A DNA stretch of 27,401 nucleotides from assembly GCA_937876695.1 (NCBI GenBank), contig CALFHW010000173.1:1-27401 (forward strand), in the 5' to 3' direction. How positions within the stretch are numbered: the stretch's first letter is position 1; every line of letters starts with the position of its first letter. A program made the translations under genes and the position numbers. Under the pieces are notes generated by a model that was not told where the DNA came from, ran no database searches, and worked only from the letters and a program-made list of their open reading frames with translations. This DNA is from an uncultured bacterium (lineage in GTDB: Bacteria > Patescibacteriota > Dojkabacteria > CALFHW01). Of the stretch, positions 15,492-22,628 are shown one piece after another.

Positions 15492-16472
15492 GTGGATAAG
15501 CAGGTAAGCCAACTAGATATGAAGAATGCTCGTACTAGTGGGCAGTACGACCGCATCTGGACCAATACCGAGAAGTGCGTTTTCTGCGATTTGAAAGATA
15601 AATATATCATTCGCGAGGAAAATGGGATCGTTCTCACCACTTCTCTTTATCCGTATATCGACGGACAGCTCCTAGCTATCCCTAAGCGACACATAAAATC
15701 CCCAAAAGATTTGACAACCATTGAGTGGGATACAATTCGCAAATTCGGTTATCTTGCTAAGAAATTAATTCGCAAAGTCCATGGGCACAAGGCTATGTGG
15801 ACGCTTCTGCGAGAGGGCGGCACTGGAGCTGGAATGTCGGTGGTAGATCATCTGCATGTGCACTTTATACCTTTCGACAATGCTGATCTTTGCAGTTGGA
15901 ATTATCGAGAATTGCAATTCACTCCACTGGAAAATGCTGGTAAGTACCAACAACTAGCTGAAGCTACCGAGAAACACTCTGCAAAATATACTCAAAAGTA
16001 TTTAGCAACAGACGACCTGGAATTCATCATCGCCGATGCAATTATCTACCGAGTAGTCCCAGGCACTGGGGAAATTAAAATTCTTTTGCAGAAGAGATCT
16101 GCAAATTATAAAATCCCAGGCAGCGATTACACCCTACCGGGAGGGCATCTCACTGGTGAGGATGTAGATATGATCTCCGGCTTAGTTAGGGAGCTGGAGG
16201 AGGAAATCGCCTTCGCGCCTGAAACGCTCTCGCTACTATGTTCAGATATTACTAATGGAGGCACCAATTACAGCAGAAAGAGAATTTGGAATACTTATAC
16301 ACATGAGCTTGCCGAAACTGATTTCACGAAAATTAAAAATACCACTGCGGAAGCCGACTACCTAGAATGGCTGAGCCGAGAGGAGATCGAAGGTATAAGG
16401 ACTACTGAGCAGCTGCGCCGGAGGCTCGAGCTGTTTTTCGAAAATATCGCTAATAATAAAAAGAATAATTAA
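15492..16472 (+). CDS. HIT hydrolase-Nudix hydrolase fusion protein
   Basis: A 326-residue two-domain protein. Residues about 25-130 form a HIT domain: CVFCDLKDKYI has the CxxC start of many HIT proteins, and the histidine triad is His120-Leu-His122-Val-His124 in DHLHVHFIPF. Residues about 175-320 form a Nudix domain with a Nudix box at 217-241, from GGHLTGEDVD to VRELEEEIAF. The REUxEE core is intact, but the spacing between its glycine and the REL segment differs by about one residue from the consensus. HIT proteins cleave nucleoside-phosphate conjugates; Nudix proteins cleave nucleoside diphosphates linked to X. Both would act on the kind of product that the upstream nucleotidyltransferase makes, or clean up nucleotides. 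It lies two bases before the dCMP deaminase gene. Confidence 0.88.
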   Translation: MDKQVSQLDMKNARTSGQYDRIWTNTEKCVFCDLKDKYIIREENGIVLTTSLYPYIDGQLLAIPKRHIKSPKDLTTIEWDTIRKFGYLAKKLIRKVHGHKAMWTLLREGGTGAGMSVVDHLHVHFIPFDNADLCSWNYRELQFTPLENAGKYQQLAEATEKHSAKYTQKYLATDDLEFIIADAIIYRVVPGTGEIKILLQKRSANYKIPGSDYTLPGGHLTGEDVDMISGLVRELEEEIAFAPETLSLLCSDITNGGTNYSRKRIWNTYTHELAETDFTKIKNTTAEADYLEWLSREEIEGIRTTEQLRRRLELFFENIANNKKNN

Positions 16473-16474
16473 AA

Positions 16475-17425
16475 ATGATTAAAAGCTTTACCTGGGAAGA
16501 GCTAGCGGATAAGCAAAAGGCTCAACTGTCTTCGTCACCTTTTTTATTTGTAGCTGGCCACAGAGCAATTAGCTCTGAGCGAATAATTAAAATTGCCCAT
16601 GAATTAAGTAAATTGAAATTGCCCATAGTTTGGGGTGCATTGAGGGATAAGTATATTCCCGGGCTAGAAAATTCGCCGATATTCTTAAGTCACGGTGAAG
16701 CAGCTCTAAGTAAAACTTTAGAGGGCGCAGGCGAATTAAAAAACATTACCCTACTCTCATATTTTCAAAGACATTGGAAATACATTATTGAACAAACCAA
16801 ACCAAAAGCGGCGATCGTATTGCACGGCAGCCACTCGCGAATGCTGCACCTGCGAGAAGAGTATTGGCTCATGCTTAGAAATAAAATTGCTGTAAAGCAG
16901 CTGAGTAATTTTAATTCTGAGATAGAGGCTGCAAATTATCTGAAATCAGTGAGCAAGCACTTAACCGGATTTAATAGTTTTGATCAAGAAAAAGTATACG
17001 GCGATAAAGAGCTGCTAGAGCTAGCGAGCAAAGCTTCACTAGCCTCTTGGGATTGGACTTTTAGAGCTGGCGCAGTGCTTAGTCAAAATGGCAAAGTAAT
17101 CGCCACCAGTCACAATACTGTTTTACCAGCTGAATACTCTATGCTGCACAAAGGGTCGCGCAAAGAGAAATACTTTTCACCTCCACAGGATCAAAACTTC
17201 TATGACACAAATCATGCCGAGATGGAACTTCTGATTACAGCCGCGGCTGAATCGGTAAAGCTTTCGGAGTGTGTGATGCATGTAAACTTGATGCCTTGCG
17301 AGGGCTGCGCTAGAGTGCTGGCGCGTAGCGGCATCAAAAAAATCGTCTATGGCATTGAGCAAACCCAAAAACACTCTTATGAGATTTTAAAAAGTAGCGG
17401 AGTGGATGTTATGCTGGAAGCATGA
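16475..17425 (+). CDS. dCMP deaminase with an unassigned N-terminal domain
   Basis: A 316-residue protein. The C-terminal part (about 180-316) is a zinc deaminase: HAE at 247-249 supplies a zinc ligand and the catalytic Glu, and PCEGC at 274-278 supplies two cysteine ligands, followed by ARSGIKKIVYG as in deoxycytidylate deaminases. The first 170 or so residues are extra. They alternate strands and helices (FLFVAGH, LPIVWGAL, KAAIVLHGSHSR) in a Rossmann-like pattern that I cannot place. Ordinary dCMP deaminases are 150-180 residues. The enzyme would convert dCMP to dUMP. The next gene, thymidylate synthase, uses dUMP and overlaps this stop codon by four bases, which strongly supports dCMP over other substrates. 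Confidence 0.85.
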   Translation: MIKSFTWEELADKQKAQLSSSPFLFVAGHRAISSERIIKIAHELSKLKLPIVWGALRDKYIPGLENSPIFLSHGEAALSKTLEGAGELKNITLLSYFQRHWKYIIEQTKPKAAIVLHGSHSRMLHLREEYWLMLRNKIAVKQLSNFNSEIEAANYLKSVSKHLTGFNSFDQEKVYGDKELLELASKASLASWDWTFRAGAVLSQNGKVIATSHNTVLPAEYSMLHKGSRKEKYFSPPQDQNFYDTNHAEMELLITAAAESVKLSECVMHVNLMPCEGCARVLARSGIKKIVYGIEQTQKHSYEILKSSGVDVMLEA

Positions 17426-18219
17426 AACAGTATCATCAGCTCATAGCCAAAATACTAGACAAAGGCAAAAGTAAGGGCAGTAGAGGGATTGTAGGTTTGA
17501 GGAGCATCTTCGGCGAACAGTTAAAGTTTGATTTCCGCCAAGGGTTTCCGCTACTCACTAGTAAGAAAATGCCCTTCAAGCTTTTAGTTCATGAGCTATT
17601 GTGGTTCATTTCGGGTGACACCAATATCAAATATTTAAATGAAAATAAAATTCATTATTGGGACGAGTTTGCAGATAAAAATGGCGACTTGGGGCCGGTT
17701 TATGGTTCGCAGTGGCGTATGTGGCCAGACGGGAAAGGCGGTCATATCGATCAGCTCAAAAATGTCATCGAAGAGATAAAAGATAGACCCGACTCCAAAG
17801 CTATGCTGGTCTCAGCCTGGAACCCAGCACAAATAGACGAGATGAGGCTGCCACCTTGTCATACTTTTTTTCAGTTTAATGTCACTAAAGGTAAGCTGCG
17901 CTGCCAGTTATACCAACGAAGCTCTGATGTGTTTTTGGGATTACCCTTTAACATCGCGCAATACGCTCTGCTGACGATGATGGTGGCACAGGTGACGGGG
18001 ACTGAAGCTAGGGAGCTAATTGTCAGTATTGGCGATGCTCACCTCTATAAAAATCACCTCGAGCAGGCAGCTGAAATCATCAAGAGGGTACCCTATAAAT
18101 TGCCTACAGTTAAACTAAATAAGGAGGTAACGGATATCGACTCTTTTAAGATCGAAGATTTTCAACTGGAAGGCTACAAGTACCACGACCATATCAAAGC
18201 TCCGTTGGTGATTGTGTAG
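17422..18219 (+). CDS. thyA: Thymidylate synthase ThyA
   Basis: A 265-residue folate-dependent enzyme that methylates dUMP to dTMP with 5,10-methylene-tetrahydrofolate. Family landmarks are GFPLLTSKKMPFKLLVHELL near the N-terminus, the catalytic cysteine in LPPCHTFFQF, the dUMP-binding RSSDVFLGLPFNIAQY, and the conserved GDAHLYKNHLEQ. Length equals the bacterial norm of 264. The C-terminus ends in PLVIV where many enzymes end in MAV. The ATG overlaps the dCMP deaminase stop (ATGA), so substrate-making and substrate-using enzymes are translationally coupled. It is the last gene of its operon; convergent glycosyltransferase DNA begins four bases after the stop, with no terminator hairpin. Confidence 0.97.
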   Translation: MKQYHQLIAKILDKGKSKGSRGIVGLRSIFGEQLKFDFRQGFPLLTSKKMPFKLLVHELLWFISGDTNIKYLNENKIHYWDEFADKNGDLGPVYGSQWRMWPDGKGGHIDQLKNVIEEIKDRPDSKAMLVSAWNPAQIDEMRLPPCHTFFQFNVTKGKLRCQLYQRSSDVFLGLPFNIAQYALLTMMVAQVTGTEARELIVSIGDAHLYKNHLEQAAEIIKRVPYKLPTVKLNKEVTDIDSFKIEDFQLEGYKYHDHIKAPLVIV

Positions 18220-18223
18220 GCAC

Positions 18224-19363
18224 TTACTCACCGCCAATCAGTTTTCTATAAATCTCTAGGTAGCCCGCCGCCATTTTTTCGGCTGTAAAGTTTTCAGCAA
18301 AACTGTTGCGAATCTCACTTGCGTTGCCTGTCAATTCGGCTATATTCTTCATTGAATTAGCTAGACTTTCAACAACTTTCTCATGATCACCTTCATAATC
18401 TACCACCATCCCATTTACGCTTGGACTAATGATCTCAGGTAAAGCTCCCCTATTTAGCGCAATTACTGGCGTCCCGCAAGCAAATGCCTCTAGCACAACT
18501 AGTCCAAATGGCTCTTCCCAAGTGGAGGGCATAATCATGGCCCTGGCGCCACCCAGAAACTCTTGTTTTTCGGCAGTAGTCGATAGAAATCCCACATACT
18601 CTATTTGTTCGCCATCGATATGCGGCGCAATAAAATTCTGCCAATAGTCGTCTTTCTCAGTTTGCCCATAATGCTTGCCAGCAATCTTTAGCTTGACACC
18701 GGCCTTGAGTGCCGCCTGAATTGCTAAGTGCACGCCTTTAGGCTCAATAATCCTCCCTAGAAATGCAAAGTAGTCAGATTTTTTCTCTTGTAGTTGAAAC
18801 TTCTCAGGCGCAAGGCCGTGGTGCACATTGCCGACCCAATTTGCCTGCGGCAATGAATTCCTCTGCGAATTAGAAATCGAAATAAAATTCCTACTGGCTG
18901 CATATTTGGGAAACACACTGCGGTATTTTAGTAAATAGTTGTATGGCTCATGATGGGTAAATACCACTGGCATTTTTGCTAAAGTAGCAAAGCTGAGCGC
19001 GATCTCCTCCTCGTTCATATAGACATGAGTAATATCCGCATCAGATTTGTAAGCGGCGGCAATAACCTCCGCTTGCATCTGTCTAGCGATAGTCAAACAA
19101 GCCAAGGGGTGCTTGGCATATAGTTCCGATAGCCCGTAACCACGCAGCTCAAGCTCTGCATGCAGAGAGCTATCATCCGCTGGATACTGTGATATGGACT
19201 GGTGTAAATCTTTTACCAGGCCACTAGTGTAACTATGCACTTCTACTCCATTCTTGGCTAATTCATTAGCAAGGGATACAAATAATTCACCAGGAGAGAA
19301 AATCACCTTACCACTAAACTCAGCTCTGAGATACAAATGTGGCGCCACTAGCGCAATTTTCAT
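18224..19363 (-). CDS. GT4-family glycosyltransferase (GT-B fold)
   Basis: A 379-residue glycosyltransferase of family GT4. The N-terminal Rossmann domain starts MKIALVAPHLY and keeps the family's loop SPGELFVSLANELAKNGVEV, which recognises the acceptor side. The C-terminal domain begins AFLGRIIEPKGVHLAI and carries the donor-binding EPFGLVVLEAFACGTPVI with the EX7E glutamates. Such enzymes use nucleotide sugars to build envelope glycans or glycolipids at the membrane face. The specific product cannot be read from sequence. The ATG follows immediately after the stop of a 30-codon acidic ORF, suggesting translational coupling. Its end faces thyA four bases away. Confidence 0.92.
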   Translation of the reverse strand: MKIALVAPHLYLRAEFSGKVIFSPGELFVSLANELAKNGVEVHSYTSGLVKDLHQSISQYPADDSSLHAELELRGYGLSELYAKHPLACLTIARQMQAEVIAAAYKSDADITHVYMNEEEIALSFATLAKMPVVFTHHEPYNYLLKYRSVFPKYAASRNFISISNSQRNSLPQANWVGNVHHGLAPEKFQLQEKKSDYFAFLGRIIEPKGVHLAIQAALKAGVKLKIAGKHYGQTEKDDYWQNFIAPHIDGEQIEYVGFLSTTAEKQEFLGGARAMIMPSTWEEPFGLVVLEAFACGTPVIALNRGALPEIISPSVNGMVVDYEGDHEKVVESLANSMKNIAELTGNASEIRNSFAENFTAEKMAAGYLEIYRKLIGGE

Positions 19364-19456
19364 CTACTTTTCTTCTTCATCCAGAAAACTTAGGTCTAAC
19401 TCACCCTCTAATTGAGAATCCTCATCGCCATAGTAGGCATCAGTATCTTCGCTCAT
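19364..19456 (-). CDS. 30-residue acidic microprotein upstream of the glycosyltransferase
   Basis: This short ORF begins at ATG 19456 and stops with TAG directly abutting the glycosyltransferase ATG. The product begins MSEDTDAYYGDEDS and ends FLDEEEK; about 12 of its 30 residues are Asp or Glu. It could be a real microprotein or a leader ORF that couples translation to the downstream gene. Its acidic make-up recalls the 65-residue acidic protein next to trigger factor, but the two show no alignable motif beyond acidic runs. No Shine-Dalgarno motif and only a weak TATTGA hexamer, seven bases upstream, are visible. Reality as a gene is uncertain. Confidence 0.4.
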   Translation of the reverse strand: MSEDTDAYYGDEDSQLEGELDLSFLDEEEK

Positions 19457-19457
19457 G

Positions 19458-19494
19458 TTCACATCAATAAGAAATAAACTGTTAAAATCATATC
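19458..19494 (+). promoter_or_regulatory. Promoter with leaderless start for the DHFR-family gene
   Basis: TTCACA (19458-19463) and TAAAAT (19483-19488) are separated by a long 19-base spacer. The -10 ends six bases before the ATG at 19495. The region also forms the divergent gap with the acidic 30-codon ORF on the other strand. Confidence 0.55.
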
Positions 19495-20046
19495 ATGAAA
19501 ATAACAATTGTAATGCTCACGAGTCTAAATGGAATAATAACTTCAGGTCCAGAGGATGACCTCTCCTGGGGCGGAAGTCTAGATAAAAAGAATTTTTCCG
19601 CTCACACCAAAGCAATCGGCACGGTGGTTATGGGCAGCAAGACTTTCGAAGCCATCGGGCGCAGCCTTCCAGGACGCAGAAATATTGTGTTAACTAGCCG
19701 CCCTAGCCAGCTAGTCTCAAAGTACTCCGCTCTCAAAGACATCGAGTTTAGCTCGCTGACTCCTGCACAGCTCATATCTCAGCTCGAGGCGGAAGGCCTC
19801 TCCCACATAGCCCTTATCGGCGGATCGCAGCTAAACACTTCTTTTCTTGAGGCTGGGCTGGTCACAAATCTCAGAGTGACCATAGCTCCAGCAATCATTC
19901 CAGGTATCACCGGTTTATTTGCGCAATCCCTATCCAAAAACTACCTGTTGGAGATGACAAATCAAGAGCAGCTGGCTGACGGAGCTATAGTTCTAGATTA
20001 CGCCCTCAAGCAATCCTCTCAAACCAATCTAGACGGGCAGGTTTAA
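19495..20046 (+). CDS. Dihydrofolate reductase family protein
   Basis: A 183-residue protein of the DHFR/RibD-C fold. The start MKITIVMLTSLNGIIT with WGGSLDKKNF, then VMGSKTFEAIGRSLPGRRN and IVLTSR mark the NADPH-binding framework, and LIGGSQLNTSFLEAGL is the second nucleotide-binding loop. It would reduce dihydrofolate to tetrahydrofolate, the step needed after ThyA consumes the cofactor. The Asn-Gly-Ile after Ser-Leu is shared with RibD C-terminal reductases, so the substrate could instead be a pyrimidine of riboflavin synthesis; thyA within 1.3 kb tilts toward DHFR. Its 3' end overlaps convergent yraN by 41 bases. Confidence 0.78.
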   Translation: MKITIVMLTSLNGIITSGPEDDLSWGGSLDKKNFSAHTKAIGTVVMGSKTFEAIGRSLPGRRNIVLTSRPSQLVSKYSALKDIEFSSLTPAQLISQLEAEGLSHIALIGGSQLNTSFLEAGLVTNLRVTIAPAIIPGITGLFAQSLSKNYLLEMTNQEQLADGAIVLDYALKQSSQTNLDGQV

Positions 20047-20380
20047 CCCTAAAGTCCACCACCACCAGATCGATCCTGTGGGCATGCTTAAACTCAGATA
20101 AGCCGCGTCTATATAACCATACGCGGCTGCAAGTCATTAGCCTTGATAGTTTCTGCTGGCTGATAACTTGCTCTGCGGCAATTGGCGATCTGAGGAGCGA
20201 TCTTACTTCCACAAAGACAATCTCGCGGGTTAATGGATTAGTCATAACTAAATCCAGCTCGCCAATCCTACCCAAATAACAGTTTCTCTCTATAAGACTG
20301 AGACCTTGTTCTTCCAGAAACTCCAGCGCTTTTTGCTCCCCACTGTAGCCAAAAACCCGTTTATTTATTTCTACTCTCAT
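20006..20380 (-). CDS. YraN/UPF0102-family nuclease-like protein
   Basis: A 124-residue protein of the UPF0102 (YraN) family, which has a PD-(D/E)xK nuclease fold related to Holliday junction resolvases. The pattern is clear: FGYSGEQKALEFLEEQG, then ERNCYLGRIGELDLVM, then IVFVEVRSLLRSP, then HRIDLVVVDF at the end. The catalytic-looking ExK is ExR here (EVR), a conservative change at the usual lysine. Biological function of the family is poorly defined; DNA repair or processing is suspected. The ATG lies in the loop of a 9-base inverted repeat. It follows the cobW-like gene by 39 bases on the same strand and may be co-transcribed. Confidence 0.85.
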   Translation of the reverse strand: MRVEINKRVFGYSGEQKALEFLEEQGLSLIERNCYLGRIGELDLVMTNPLTREIVFVEVRSLLRSPIAAEQVISQQKLSRLMTCSRVWLYRRGLSEFKHAHRIDLVVVDFRVKPARLDWFERIA

Positions 20381-20395
20381 AATTTAAGAGTAGAA
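20369..20395. repeat. Perfect 9-base inverted repeat around the yraN start codon
   Basis: TTCTACTCT (20369-20377) and AGAGTAGAA (20387-20395) are exact reverse complements separated by nine bases. The loop contains the minus-strand ATG of the YraN-like gene (20380-20378). On RNA it would form a hairpin placing the start codon in the loop; on DNA it could be an operator. It is too far into the gene to be a terminator for the upstream gene, and there is no T run. Confidence 0.6.
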
Positions 20396-20419
20396 TTCTA
20401 ACCCCGAGTGCTGAAATTT

Positions 20420-21427
20420 CTATGAAGTTTTGCTGAAGAGAGCTTTAAATTTTGGCTCCAATATTTCCTTATAACTACCCGCTTTCTTTCCCATCAGCAC
20501 CAAGCTGCTACCTAGTTCGTCCAGCTTGCCATCTGATAACTCCTGCCAATCACCACGGCCCATAACCCAGTTGAAGATCGCTGGGCCGTCAGTAGTAATT
20601 AGCGCGCCCTTGATTCGAATTAGCTTTAACTTAGCTAAACCGGCCACTTCCTTTTCAAATTCATCCCTGTTACAAACTAAATCTGCCTTCCAACTTAGCT
20701 CTACTACCTCGACCTCGTCTTGATGGTCATGTGAGCCAACCTCTTGGCCCATATCAATCTCTCTTAAATCCAGTTCCTGGGGATCTAGTCCTATCAGCAA
20801 TTGCTTTGAAACGTTACCTGAAATGCTCTTGACCTTTGGCGTATGCGGATTGAGTTCATATACGTCATCCAGGCGGGTTTCCAGCTCCTGCTCCTGTTTA
20901 CTGCCGGGCTGAACATCTGGATACTTATTGATGACTATTAGATCGATGTATTTTGATTGCAGACTAGCTGAATAGGATTTATCCTCATAGCCCGAGAAAT
21001 TGAGCGCGTCTACAACATTGATAACCCCATCTAATCTCAGATCAGCGAATTTCTTGATCTCCCAGACAATTGGCGCGGGGTAAGCGGTGCCAGAAGTCTC
21101 AATTATTATTCTTTCCGGAGCATAACTATCGATAATATCGCGTAAAGCATTCCCTAGCCTACCTACCAGCACGCAGCAAAGACAGCCATTCATTATCTCG
21201 CTAACTTTGACGTGAGTGCTTTCCACTGCAAGTTTGTCGATATTGATATTACCGTATTCATTTTTAAGCCAAACAACTCTCTCGGGGTGCTCTAATTGGG
21301 ACAATAGATTCATGATAATAGTCGTCTTACCACTGCCCAGAAACCCAGTAACTACTGTAACAGGAATTGCAGGTTGATTCAGTGCTGAACTATTCTTAGC
21401 TGAGCTCTTTGCCGTTTGGTCTCCCAT
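20420..21427 (-). CDS. CobW/COG0523-family GTPase, putative metallochaperone
   Basis: A 335-residue G3E-class P-loop GTPase. Walker A is TGFLGSGKTT (about 27-36), the family metal-binding motif is CLCC in MNGCLCCVLVG, and the guanine-specificity motif is VINKYPD. A histidine-containing patch SHDHQDE (about two thirds along) may add metal ligands, and the C-terminal CobW-C domain includes LIRIKGALIT. Such proteins deliver zinc or other metals to client enzymes. The start is taken at ATG 21427 rather than the in-frame ATG 21433 because the -10 box ends six bases before 21427. It diverges from a UMP kinase gene; no metal-dependent client is obvious, although the zinc-requiring SufU and dCMP deaminase are encoded in the same window. 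Confidence 0.9.
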   Translation of the reverse strand: MGDQTAKSSAKNSSALNQPAIPVTVVTGFLGSGKTTIIMNLLSQLEHPERVVWLKNEYGNINIDKLAVESTHVKVSEIMNGCLCCVLVGRLGNALRDIIDSYAPERIIIETSGTAYPAPIVWEIKKFADLRLDGVINVVDALNFSGYEDKSYSASLQSKYIDLIVINKYPDVQPGSKQEQELETRLDDVYELNPHTPKVKSISGNVSKQLLIGLDPQELDLREIDMGQEVGSHDHQDEVEVVELSWKADLVCNRDEFEKEVAGLAKLKLIRIKGALITTDGPAIFNWVMGRGDWQELSDGKLDELGSSLVLMGKKAGSYKEILEPKFKALFSKTS

Positions 21428-21463
21428 AAACATATACTATCATTTTGTGATAGAATCTTGACA
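21428..21463. promoter_or_regulatory. Compact divergent promoter pair, both leaderless
   Basis: Only 36 bases separate the two start codons. Toward UMP kinase, TGA then TAGAAT (21448-21456) forms an extended -10 ending seven bases before ATG 21464. Toward the CobW-like gene, TAGTAT (21439-21434, minus) ends six bases before ATG 21427, with TTGTCA (21464-21459) as a possible -35 at a 19-base spacing. That -35 would overlap the first base of the UMP kinase start codon. Confidence 0.6.
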
Positions 21464-22186
21464 ATGTCAGACGCAGGCACAATCATCTTAAAACTTGGGG
21501 GCTCAGTTATTTCGCATAGTAATAAAATAATTGACTTCAACTATCTCAGAGAATTTCGCGACATGCTCCAAGACCAAGTGGTCGGAGGCAAGAAATTCGT
21601 AGTGGTAACTGGCGGTGGACAGACCTGCAGAGATTTTCAGGGGCATGCTCAAGCTGAGGGCAATATTACCAACACAGAGGATTTACATTGGATCGGCACA
21701 GCTGCCAATGTCCTCAACGCAGAAATGGTGCGTAGCTTTTTAGGTCATGATCTCACCGAGGATAGCGTCTGGAAATATGATGATAAAAACCGTATCCAAG
21801 AACTCTCTTTTATCAAACCAATCGTAGTAGCGGGTGGATTCGAAGCCGGCAAAAGCGGTGACTGGGTGGCTCTCAGGATTGCGCAGGCACTGGGCTGTTT
21901 CAAGATATTTGATCTCAAAAATGTCGACGGCGTCTATACAAGTGACCCTCGCAAATTCAGCAATGCTAAGAAATTCGACAAACTCAGCTGGCAAGAATAT
22001 ATGGATGTCATCGGCAATCCAACCGAGCATATTCCTGGAGGAACTATGCCTGTTGACCCTATCGCAGCTAAGGAAGCTAGCGAACTTGGAGCAGAGTATT
22101 ACATAATCAAAGCCACTGATTTTGCTAGTATCGAAGCAGCTATTGTAGGCGAAGAATTTACTGGTACAATAATCACAGACAAATAA
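21464..22186 (+). CDS. pyrH: UMP kinase, archaeal-type amino acid kinase family
   Basis: A 240-residue amino-acid-kinase-fold protein. IILKLGGSVIS opens the phosphate-binding loop, VVTGGGQTCRDFQG follows, and DLHWIGTAANVLNAEMVRSF corresponds to the UMP-site helix seen in archaeal UMP kinases ('D.iGI..tr.NA'). The C-terminal ATP site has IFDLKNVDGVYTSDPRKF. It would phosphorylate UMP to UDP at the start of pyrimidine nucleotide synthesis. The archaeal flavour is more pronounced than in Escherichia coli PyrH, and a relative with another substrate cannot be ruled out. The start is ATG 21464, matching the extended -10; an in-frame GTG-like extension to 21416 would run through the promoter and is not accepted. 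Confidence 0.82.
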   Translation: MSDAGTIILKLGGSVISHSNKIIDFNYLREFRDMLQDQVVGGKKFVVVTGGGQTCRDFQGHAQAEGNITNTEDLHWIGTAANVLNAEMVRSFLGHDLTEDSVWKYDDKNRIQELSFIKPIVVAGGFEAGKSGDWVALRIAQALGCFKIFDLKNVDGVYTSDPRKFSNAKKFDKLSWQEYMDVIGNPTEHIPGGTMPVDPIAAKEASELGAEYYIIKATDFASIEAAIVGEEFTGTIITDK

Positions 22187-22215
22187 CTTAGTTAACTTAA
22201 CTGCCAAAACCCATC

Positions 22216-22626
22216 ATGAAAACGTCCTTATATTTCGTAATCAATGTCCTACTTTACTGGGCATTAGTAACAGGTTTTGACGTGCTTAAGGTGGGTTCAT
22301 TCGGGACAATTGCCGCACTACTTTTTGGCGGAATAATCTTTGCTCTGTTGTCTTTAGCAGTGGAGCCAGTTTTGAAATTCTTCAAATTCCCTACAAATTT
22401 CTGGGGAATGTTCTTGGTAGGGTTTTTACTAAACTTGAGTTACTTTGTAGTGGCCAGTACTGGAGTCATTTCTTCACTAATCACTATTGGCGTCGGTAAG
22501 TTTGGTGCTGAATTCGCCCCCATTCCTTTCCCAGTAATCCAACTTGCTAGCACATTGGTTGTAAGCGTTGTATTCTCAATTCTGGCAACGTTGTTGCAGA
22601 TTTTAGTGCGCAGGCTAGGTAATTAA
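22216..22626 (+). CDS. Small multi-span membrane protein (holin IV/YvlD-like)
   Basis: A 136-residue protein with four hydrophobic segments and short loops, resembling the chromosomally encoded 'phage holin family IV'/YvlD membrane proteins that share the pattern of two TM pairs around a KFFKFPTNFW-like amphipathic loop. There is no sign of phage genes nearby, so a lysis role is not implied. No enzymatic motif is seen. It begins 29 bases after the UMP kinase gene with no Shine-Dalgarno motif, and its end lies 14 bases before secG. Function is unknown. Confidence 0.65.
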   Translation: MKTSLYFVINVLLYWALVTGFDVLKVGSFGTIAALLFGGIIFALLSLAVEPVLKFFKFPTNFWGMFLVGFLLNLSYFVVASTGVISSLITIGVGKFGAEFAPIPFPVIQLASTLVVSVVFSILATLLQILVRRLGN

Positions 22627-22628
22627 GG

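Noticed and set aside
21416..21463. 16-residue N-terminal extension of the UMP kinase
   Set aside because: It would overlap the divergent gene and run through the extended -10; the family sequence begins right after ATG 21464.
21740..22207. 155-codon open frame antisense to UMP kinase
   Set aside because: No recognisable domain and no start signals; the sense strand encodes a clear kinase.
22216..22626. Phage holin and therefore a prophage remnant
   Set aside because: Chromosomal relatives of this membrane family are common, and no other phage gene, integrase or attachment site is present.
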